A stretch of DNA of 6,165 bases. It comes from a bacterium. GTDB lineage: Bacteria; Verrucomicrobiota; Verrucomicrobiae; Opitutales; Opitutaceae. How positions within the stretch are numbered: position 1 is the stretch's first letter; each line of letters starts with the position of its first letter. The DNA is taken from NCBI GenBank assembly GCA_021780625.1, contig JAJXYI010000697.1, positions 1 to 6,165 on the forward strand, read 5' to 3'. Under the pieces are notes generated by a model, which saw only the letters and a list, made by a program, of their open reading frames with translations, did no database searches and was not told the origin of the DNA. The position numbers were made by a program, and so were the translations under genes. This document shows positions 1 through 5,280 of this stretch, piece after piece.

Positions 1-36
1 TTTCGGTCTTCTTCCGTTTTTTTTGCCTTCTGTGCT

Positions 37-651
37 ATGAGACTCTTCTTAAGTGCGTGCCTGTTTTTGTGCGTAATTCAGCTAACAAATGCCGCTGCCG
101 GCGGCTCTGACAGTGGAAACGCCGCAACATCGGCCGCGGGTATCTCCGGGAACTACAAGCTGCAACCCTCCGACCTCATCAAGGTGCAGGTCTATCAGGA
201 GGACGACCTCACGCGTGAGGTGCGTGTCTCGCAGGACAGCACGATCACGCTTCCGCTGATCGGGACCGTGGACGTCAGGGGCCTGTCCGTCCAGCAGGCG
301 GAGATCCTGATCCAGAATCTCTATGGCAAGGATTACCTGGTGAATCCAAGCGTGACGATCGTCATCAAGGAGTTTGCTCCGCGAACGGTCGACGTCGAAG
401 GACAGGTTGGAAAGCCCGGTGCGATCGATTTTCCCCAGGAACAGGGAATGACGCTCATTGGTGCGATCACGCGTGCGGGTGGGTTCACGCGTCTGGCCGA
501 CAAGACCAAGGTCATGCTCACGCGTCGCATGCCCGACGGGCAGCTCAAGACCTACAAGATCGACGCGACCGACATCATCGAGGGGAAGACGCAGCATCTC
601 TGGCCGCTTCAGATCGACGACTCGATCTATGTGCCCGAGCGCATCCTCTGA
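37..651 (+). CDS. Short Wza/OPX-type polysaccharide export protein (Poly_export + SLBB)
   Basis: This 204-residue periplasmic protein belongs to the outer-membrane polysaccharide export (OPX, Wza-like) family, which carries capsule or exopolysaccharide across the periplasm and outer membrane. Residues 1-20 form a type I signal peptide: Arg2, a hydrophobic core, and a likely cut after TNAA. The Poly_export domain spans about 38-112, including the YKLQPSDLIKVQVYQE segment. One SLBB domain starts near 115 (VDVEGQVGKPGAI) and the protein ends with DDSIYVPERIL. E. coli Wza has about 380 residues, more SLBB-like repeats and a C-terminal membrane-spanning helix; all of these are absent here. LSAC at residues 5-8 resembles a lipobox but lies too close to the N-terminus to be one. 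The frame is open to the left edge, so an upstream start is possible, but ATG 37 gives a complete signal peptide. No Shine-Dalgarno sequence is visible. The Wzc-type partner follows after 52 bp, probably in one operon. The family call is firm; the polymer exported is unknown. Confidence 0.92.
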   Translation: MRLFLSACLFLCVIQLTNAAAGGSDSGNAATSAAGISGNYKLQPSDLIKVQVYQEDDLTREVRVSQDSTITLPLIGTVDVRGLSVQQAEILIQNLYGKDYLVNPSVTIVIKEFAPRTVDVEGQVGKPGAIDFPQEQGMTLIGAITRAGGFTRLADKTKVMLTRRMPDGQLKTYKIDATDIIEGKTQHLWPLQIDDSIYVPERIL

Positions 652-703
652 TGCCGAGCCCACGCCACCTTTAGCAGAGATTCGACGCAGTCGACACCAA
701 GTC

Positions 704-2938
704 ATGGAATCACCCGAGAAACAGCAGACACCTTCGAAGTCGTCCAATTACGGCGGATACGCCGGATACGGCGCGCCCTATGGCTACGGCTATGGGCCGT
801 CCGAAGGAGGCGCCGGACAGCGCACCTTCCAGGATTACGTGCTCATCCTGCGCGAACGGGCCTGGTACATCGTCGCCGTCTTCCTGGTGGTCTTCTCCAC
901 CGCGCTGATCATCACCCTCAGCAAGACGAAGATCTACGAGTCGAGCGCATCCGTTCAGATTTTCCGGCGCGACCCGGTGATCATGCAGACCCAGGCGGTC
1001 ATGGACAACGAGGTCCGTTCCGCCGAGGACCTCAACACCCAGGTGAAGATCCTGGAGAGCGAGGCCATCATCCAGAAAGTCGCCGACCGGCTTACGGGCA
1101 ACGATCTCGCGATGTTCAAGGCTCCCTATGAGAAGGACGGGGCTCTCAGCCACGTCCCGATCACGACCATCCTCCGGCTCAATCGCAAGGTGGTGCCGCA
1201 GCGCCTCAGCCTCGTGATCGACGTCCAGTACGACCATCCGGATCCAGTGGTTGCCGCCAAGGTCGCCAATCTCTTCGTCGACGAATACATCGCCTACAAC
1301 GCGCGCATGCGCATCGACGAGTCCATGAAGGCCGTCGAGGACCTGAAGGTTCGCGCCGAGGAGCAGCGCGCCAAGGTCAACGAACTTGCGCTCGCCCTTC
1401 AGGCCTACCGCGAGAAGAACAACCTGGTTTCGCTCGATCAGCGCAAGGACATCGTCACCGAGAAGCTCAAGGCCCTCAATCTGCTGCTCACGCAGTCCGC
1501 CAGCACCCTCGCTGACGCGCAGGTGAAGTGGCAGCAGGTCCAGGATTGCCGACGCCAAGGCCGCAGTCTGATCGACCTGCCTTTCATTCTCAATTCCTCA
1601 AACGACAACTCGGGACCGTCGCTGGTCAGCCAGCTCAATCAGCAGGTCGCCCAGCAGGAGATCGACATCGCAAAGCTGCGCGAGCGTTACCGGGACAAGC
1701 ATCCCATCATGGTCGCCGCGCTCAACTCGCTGGCCCAGACCAAGGCACAGCTGAAGCTCGCGATCGATGCCGCCGCCGCGGCCGTGCAGGCGAACTACCA
1801 GACTGCTCAGAGCGACTACCAGCACGCCAAGGCGGCGCTTGCGGCGCAGGAGCAGGAATCGCTGGAACTCGATCGCTATGGCGTCGAGTACACCAATCTC
1901 GAACGCGACTATAACATCAACAACCAGCTGCTGCAGCAGATCCTCGAGCGCATGCGCGAGACCTCGATGACGAGCACCATTGAGACTCAGAACGCCCGCA
2001 TCGTCGACCGCGGCCAGGTTGCCAAGAAACCCGTTTCCCCGAACGTCCCGCTCAACCTCGGCCTCGGCTTTGTCGGCGGCCTCGGCCTCGGCCTGGCTTT
2101 CGCCTTCTTCGTCGCCTACATCGACGACCGCGTGAAGAGCTCCTATGACATTGAGTCGGTCATCGGACTGCCGCTCATCGGAATCATTCCCGAGATCAAG
2201 AAGATGGAGCAGCCCGACAAGGCCCAGATCGTCATGAACAATGCCGATCGCCAGGTCGCCGAGTCGTTCCTCACCCTCCATTCGAGCCTCCGCCTGAAGG
2301 ACGAGAGCAAGAACGCGAAAGTGTTCCTCACGACCAGCACGATCCCCGGCGAGGGCAAGTCGTTCATGACGACGAATCTGGCGCTCACCTTCGCCTCTCA
2401 CGGCGAGCGGGTGCTGGTCGTCGATTGCGATCTCCGCAAGCCGAACATCCACAAGTCATTCCGGCTTGAGAACCTCAAGGGTGTCATCGACGTTGTGACG
2501 GGCACGGCGAAGCTGGACGATGTCATCGTGAAGGGCGTGTATCCAAATTTGGACGTCCTGACGACGGGCGGGCGCGCGAAGAATCCGACCCAGATTCTCA
2601 ACAGCAAGGATTTCGAATTGATGATCTCCGATCTGAAGAAGCGGTATGATCGCGTTTTCGTCGACTCGCCGCCTCTGGCTGCCGTGAGCGACGCGATGAT
2701 CATCCTTCCGCTGTGCGATGGATCGCTGTTCACGATTTTCTTCAACAAGGTGCGCCGGAAGGCGGCCCAGTTCGTGGCGCACAAGCTCACCGATTCGAAC
2801 GTGCCGAACTTTGGCGCGGTGCTCAACGGGTTGAATCTGGCTGTGTCGGGCTACTACTACGCCCAGTATTACGACAAGACCTACAAGGACTATTACGTCG
2901 TGATGGCGAAGCAGGATCCCGACACGCCGGAGCGGTAA
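704..2938 (+). CDS. Wzc-type polysaccharide co-polymerase / tyrosine autokinase (BY-kinase)
   Basis: This 744-residue inner-membrane protein controls polysaccharide chain length and export by autophosphorylating on tyrosine. Domains in order: a Gly/Tyr-rich N-terminal tail (15-35), a Wzz domain with TM1 at about 54-72, a long periplasmic part with coiled-coil stretches (about 205-280 and 310-420), a GNVR region with the Pro-rich KKPVSPNVP motif (441-449), and TM2 at about 452-473. The cytoplasmic kinase has Walker A STIPGEGKS (545-553, Lys552), Walker A' VLVVDCDLRKP (570-580, Asp574 and Asp576) and Walker B VFVDSPP (651-657, Asp654). Eight tyrosines lie within 717-731, the expected autophosphorylation cluster. 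The frame is open from 458, but that extension overlaps the export gene and reads as an Arg/Ser-rich shadow. ATG 704 starts just before the Wzz domain and gives a normal family length. No Shine-Dalgarno sequence precedes it. The usual EX2RX2R motif is degenerate: Glu520 is kept, but Leu523 and His526 replace the arginines. Kinase, membrane and periplasmic parts are fused in one chain, as in proteobacterial Wzc. Confidence 0.95.
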   Translation: MESPEKQQTPSKSSNYGGYAGYGAPYGYGYGPSEGGAGQRTFQDYVLILRERAWYIVAVFLVVFSTALIITLSKTKIYESSASVQIFRRDPVIMQTQAVMDNEVRSAEDLNTQVKILESEAIIQKVADRLTGNDLAMFKAPYEKDGALSHVPITTILRLNRKVVPQRLSLVIDVQYDHPDPVVAAKVANLFVDEYIAYNARMRIDESMKAVEDLKVRAEEQRAKVNELALALQAYREKNNLVSLDQRKDIVTEKLKALNLLLTQSASTLADAQVKWQQVQDCRRQGRSLIDLPFILNSSNDNSGPSLVSQLNQQVAQQEIDIAKLRERYRDKHPIMVAALNSLAQTKAQLKLAIDAAAAAVQANYQTAQSDYQHAKAALAAQEQESLELDRYGVEYTNLERDYNINNQLLQQILERMRETSMTSTIETQNARIVDRGQVAKKPVSPNVPLNLGLGFVGGLGLGLAFAFFVAYIDDRVKSSYDIESVIGLPLIGIIPEIKKMEQPDKAQIVMNNADRQVAESFLTLHSSLRLKDESKNAKVFLTTSTIPGEGKSFMTTNLALTFASHGERVLVVDCDLRKPNIHKSFRLENLKGVIDVVTGTAKLDDVIVKGVYPNLDVLTTGGRAKNPTQILNSKDFELMISDLKKRYDRVFVDSPPLAAVSDAMIILPLCDGSLFTIFFNKVRRKAAQFVAHKLTDSNVPNFGAVLNGLNLAVSGYYYAQYYDKTYKDYYVVMAKQDPDTPER

Positions 2939-2959
2939 GTCCTGAAGCTTTCGAGCCTT

Positions 2960-2991
2960 GGCCGGCTCTCCATTCGGGAGGCCGGCCTTTT
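2960..2991 (+). terminator. Intrinsic terminator of the polysaccharide export genes
   Basis: The stem pairs GGCCGGC (2960-2966) with GCCGGCC (2981-2987) and CTCC (2968-2971) with GGAG (2977-2980). This gives 11 base pairs with one bulged T at 2967 and the five-base loop ATTCG. TTTT (2988-2991) follows directly. It lies 21 bp after the kinase stop codon and is oriented for + strand transcription. The other strand has no T tract after the stem, so it should not terminate the convergent permease gene well. Confidence 0.85.
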
Positions 2992-3201
2992 CATGTCTAA
3001 AAACCGCAATTGAACGACAGCGCCACCGAGCCCGAATCCGTAGTTGAGCCGCGGAGACGCGGGGGGCGGAGCCGGAAGTCCGAGGACCGGGTATTAACGT
3101 GGTTCACCTCTCTGGTGACCCGCCATGGATGCGGATTTTTCCCGGAACTGCTTTTCGCTGTCGGCTGACCCGGCTCAGGCGAAGGAGGATGCGGCCAGGC
3201 G
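2992..3201. other. Convergent intergenic gap, GC-rich, no supported gene
   Basis: About 210 bp lie between the kinase terminator and the end of the convergent permease gene. No convincing gene or promoter is visible. Three small dyads sit close together: CCGCG-GAGA-CGCGG (3049-3062), a bulged CCG/GTC stem (3072-3090) and a bulged hairpin at 3101-3120. None is followed by a T tract on either strand, so no clear terminator for the permease is seen. A 47-codon open frame begins at 3125 and overlaps the permease gene antisense; it has only a weak GGTGA upstream and is not supported. Confidence 0.5.
3101..3120. repeat. Small inverted repeat (bulged hairpin)
   Basis: GGT-T-CACC (3101-3108, one bulged T) can pair with GGTGACC (3114-3120) around the loop TCTCT, giving seven base pairs. 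No T tract follows on either strand, so it does not look like an intrinsic terminator. It might form part of the 3' end of the permease transcript or of an unrecognised structured RNA; the sequence does not decide. Confidence 0.35.
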
Positions 3202-4353
3202 TCAGTGGCTGCTGGCCCGCCGGAATAGCAAGGCGGCTGAGGCGATCACGATCAGATTTGGAAGGTAGAGCAGCAGGGCGGGCTTCCATTCGGGGGCCTT
3301 TTCGAGCCAGCCGATCGCGGTGATGAGGAAGTAGTAGCCGAGGGCGAGGGCCAGTGCGACGCCCATGTTGGCGGAGGTCTCGCGTCGGGAGACCTTGATG
3401 CCAAGCGGGACGCCGATGAGGGCAAAGCTCAGGACGGCGAGTGCATCGTTGAAGCGTTCGCTCAGCACCAGTTCGATGCGCGTCATCGCGCGTTCACGAC
3501 TGAGCCGCGCAGCGGCCGTCTCGTGCGGCGGGGCGACCTCGAGGGCCCGGTGTTCGTCTTTGAGTTTCGCATACGACACGAAGTCGAGCTTCGTGCGAAC
3601 GGTGTTCTGGCTGAACATCTTGTCCAGCGACAGGCGGAGGGCCTCGGTTTCAGAGAACGAGCCGACGATGGTCGGCTGGGTGAAGTCCTCGGGATTCTTC
3701 TCGTTGCGCAGCTCGACGTGGGCTCCGCGGAGGGTGAGCACCAGGGCGTTGGAGGTTTCGTCGTAGGTGACGGAACCCTCGGCGGCGCGAACGACTCGCA
3801 CGGCGCGCTGCCGGCGGTCGAGCTGCCAGAACCAGAGGTCGTGAAGCACCGATCCCTTCTTGTCGCCGACGTAGACGACGACGCCGGGGAATTGCCGGAT
3901 GAAGGTGCGGGGCACGATCATGCTCAGCGGGTTTGCGCGCACTGCGGCGGCGAGGTCGCGCCGGTAGGTGGCGCGTGCCCAGGGCATGGCGAACTGATTG
4001 ATGTAGAGGGCGGCGGCGGCGCCGAGGATACCGAGGATGATGACGGGCCGCGCGATCCGGGCCAGGCTGATGCCCGAGGCGCGCATGGCGGTCACCTCGC
4101 TGTCGGCGGAAAGTCGCCCGAGGGTGAGCAGGATTCCGGTGAGCACACCCATGGGCAGCGCGAAGGTCACCACGAAAGGAACGAGCAGCGCGAGCAGCCG
4201 GGCGAGCATCACGAGATCGATCTGGCCCGCGAGCACGTAGCCCATGAGCTCCTTCATCGCGTTGCCGACGATCAGCACGAAGGCGAAGAGGCCCACGGCT
4301 GCGGCGCACGTGAAGAGGACGCTCTTGAAGATGTATCGGTCGAGGAGATTCAC
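3202..4353 (-). CDS. LptF/LptG-family LPS export ABC transporter permease
   Basis: This 383-residue inner-membrane permease of the YjgP/YjgQ (LptF/LptG) family extracts LPS from the inner membrane together with the ATPase LptB and passes it to LptC and the periplasmic bridge. Six membrane segments appear in the family's 3+3 pattern: about 11-31, 50-76, 101-120, 300-320, 328-350 and 357-378. Residues of about 125-295 form the periplasmic jellyroll-type domain. The cytoplasmic loop SADSEVTAMRASGIS (82-96) matches the family signature thought to contact LptB. FALIGVPLGIKVSRR (310-324) is the second conserved segment. The length is normal. The start is GTG at 4353; GAGGAGAAG lies upstream at 4366-4374. 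The gene follows the SRAP gene after 63 bp on the same strand, so the two may be co-transcribed. LptF and LptG cannot be told apart from the sequence alone, and no second permease gene lies beside it. It converges on the kinase gene. Confidence 0.92.
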   Translation of the reverse strand: MNLLDRYIFKSVLFTCAAAVGLFAFVLIVGNAMKELMGYVLAGQIDLVMLARLLALLVPFVVTFALPMGVLTGILLTLGRLSADSEVTAMRASGISLARIARPVIILGILGAAAALYINQFAMPWARATYRRDLAAAVRANPLSMIVPRTFIRQFPGVVVYVGDKKGSVLHDLWFWQLDRRQRAVRVVRAAEGSVTYDETSNALVLTLRGAHVELRNEKNPEDFTQPTIVGSFSETEALRLSLDKMFSQNTVRTKLDFVSYAKLKDEHRALEVAPPHETAAARLSRERAMTRIELVLSERFNDALAVLSFALIGVPLGIKVSRRETSANMGVALALALGYYFLITAIGWLEKAPEWKPALLLYLPNLIVIASAALLFRRASSH

Positions 4354-4365
4354 GCGGGGTGCGCG

Positions 4366-4374
4366 CTTCTCCTC
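4366..4374 (-). promoter_or_regulatory. Shine-Dalgarno-like sequence of the Lpt permease gene
   Basis: The minus strand reads GAGGAGAAG here. The segment ends 12 nt before the GTG start, and its GGAG core lies 15 nt away, longer than the usual 5-9 nt. No other start codon lies between, so it supports GTG 4353 only moderately. It is the only Shine-Dalgarno-like sequence seen in front of the three genes at 37, 704 and 4353. Confidence 0.45.
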
Positions 4375-4416
4375 GCAGAGTCGGGACGGAGTGACAAGGA
4401 AGGATCGCGGTGGCGC

Positions 4417-5139
4417 CTAATCGAGGCCGAGGGAAAGCTGGGGCTCGTCGGAGGGCGGCGGAGGGGACCAGGGGGCGAGGCACGCGGGATCGCTGAAGCG
4501 AACGGAATTGATTCTCGGATCGACCCGGAAGCGGTCGAGCGTGCGATCAGCAGCCGGCCGGAGCAGGGCTTCGAGTGAGGACCCAGCGGTGTCGGCAGCG
4601 AGCCAGGTGACTGCGCTGGGGAGATCCAGACAGACGGGCATGCGATCGTGCAGGTCGGCGATGTCGGCGCTGGGGTTGGTGGTGACGATTGCGCAGGATT
4701 CGAGGCTCCGGCCGTCGGCTCCGGTCCAGCGATCCCAGATTCCCGCGAAGAGCAGGGGCGCGCCGTCGCGTCGGTGGAAGAGCCAGGGCTGCTTTCGTCC
4801 TCCAGGAAGCGTTTCCCATTCGAAGAACCCGCCGGCGGGGATGAGGCAGCGGCGTTTGCGGTAGGATTCGGCGAAGGAGGGTTTTGCGGCGAGCGTGTCG
4901 GCGCGGGCGTTGGCGAGCGAGGGAGGGCAGGATTCGGGCGTGGCGGCCCAGGCGGGGACGAGGCCCCAGCGCAGGGAGGACACCACGGGAGTTTCGCTCG
5001 AGGGCTCCCTGCGGGCGACGGCGATGGACGAACTGGGGGCGATGTTGACCTGGTCCGAGAACTCCGCGCGCAGGGCGGCCTTCAGGGCCTCGCAGGCCCG
5101 GTTCAGCTCACTCTTGCGCAGGAAGAATCGGTAACACAT
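4417..5139 (-). CDS. yedK: SRAP-domain protein (YedK/HMCES type), abasic-site DNA-protein crosslinker
   Basis: This 240-residue cytoplasmic protein is of the SRAP family, which covalently traps abasic sites in single-stranded DNA through a thiazolidine bond to Cys2 and so protects them from cleavage or error-prone repair. All catalytic positions known from E. coli YedK are visible: Cys2 (MCYRF), Asn77 (LANARADT, equivalent to Asn75), Glu107 (PAGGFFEWE, equivalent to Glu105) and His164 (DLHDRMPV, equivalent to His160). The RWGLVPAW motif (57-64) and the early VNIAPS segment (31-36) also match. The frame continues upstream to a GTG at 5247, but the enzyme needs its Cys directly after the initiator Met, so ATG 5139 is the start. 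No Shine-Dalgarno sequence is seen. The tail (221-240) is Pro/Ser-rich and probably disordered. The Lpt permease gene follows on the same strand. Family members often lie alone or near DNA repair and SOS genes; the envelope neighbour here gives no functional hint. Confidence 0.95.
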   Translation of the reverse strand: MCYRFFLRKSELNRACEALKAALRAEFSDQVNIAPSSSIAVARREPSSETPVVSSLRWGLVPAWAATPESCPPSLANARADTLAAKPSFAESYRKRRCLIPAGGFFEWETLPGGRKQPWLFHRRDGAPLLFAGIWDRWTGADGRSLESCAIVTTNPSADIADLHDRMPVCLDLPSAVTWLAADTAGSSLEALLRPAADRTLDRFRVDPRINSVRFSDPACLAPWSPPPPSDEPQLSLGLD

Positions 5140-5258
5140 GCGTCGCTGGATCGGTCGGTGCAGCCAGACAAGGCCGTTGGCCGCGGCTGGCGAGCGGAAT
5201 TCCCGCGCTGGGTATGCCGGTGCTTGATTTTGGAGATAAAAATGCACAAAGATGCACT
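5140..5258. promoter_or_regulatory. Divergent intergenic region between the SRAP and GH17 genes
   Basis: This 119-bp region must hold the promoters of two divergent genes. Its left half is GC-rich; the part from about 5222 on is distinctly AT-rich. A TTGATT at 5224-5229 followed after 18 bp by AAAGAT (5248-5253) is the best sigma70-like pair for the + strand, but it is weak and would give an almost leaderless hydrolase transcript. No convincing promoter is seen for the SRAP gene. The first copy of the ATGCAC repeat element lies here. Confidence 0.5.
5242..5257. repeat. ATGCAC paired element, copy 1
   Basis: ATGCAC-AAAG-ATGCAC: two identical hexamers whose starts are 10 bp apart, about one helical turn. 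The TGCA cores also make it a dyad (TGCA-N6-TGCA). It ends one base before the GH17 start codon, so a protein bound here would block transcription or translation initiation. A second copy with 15 of 16 bases identical lies exactly 70 bp downstream. It looks like an operator, but the regulator is not identifiable. Confidence 0.5.
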
Positions 5259-5280
5259 ATGCGCCCCAAATTTACCCTAG
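5242..5280 (+). CDS. Possible 12-codon leader peptide overlapping the GH17 start
   Basis: The frame reads MHKDALCAPNLP and then a TAG stop. GGAG (5232-5235) lies 6 nt upstream of its ATG, an ideal spacing and better than anything before the GH17 start. The frame overlaps the first seven codons of the hydrolase gene in another frame, which would suit translational coupling or attenuation. The peptide has no recognisable run of a single amino acid. It may equally be chance, because its codons are largely the ATGCAC repeat itself. Low confidence. Confidence 0.2.
   Translation: MHKDALCAPNLP

Noticed and set aside
4..24. Possible terminator tail of an upstream gene (CGG, loop, CCG, then eight T)
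   Set aside because: The stem is only three base pairs, too weak; the T tract alone does not make a terminator and the left context is missing.
52..63. LSAC lipobox making the export protein a lipoprotein
   Set aside because: The Cys is residue 8, too near the N-terminus for a lipoprotein signal; an upstream start would put Arg inside the hydrophobic core.
458..703. N-terminal extension of the kinase frame overlapping the export gene
   Set aside because: It reads as Arg/Ser/Pro-rich out-of-frame shadow of the export gene, and the Wzz domain begins properly after ATG 704.
1598..2452. Long - strand open frame (284 codons) within the kinase gene
   Set aside because: Antisense to the coiled-coil and kinase parts of an unambiguous gene; Leu/Asp/Glu/Arg-biased with no recognisable domain.
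3523..4578. Long + strand open frame (351 codons) opposite the Lpt permease
   Set aside because: It is antisense to a clear LptF/LptG gene and its composition (Gly/Glu/His-rich, no domain) is typical of a GC-rich shadow.
5140..5247. 36-residue N-terminal extension of the SRAP protein
   Set aside because: SRAP chemistry needs Cys at position 2 after Met removal; MCYRF starts at 5139, and the extension starts with GTG inside the repeat element.
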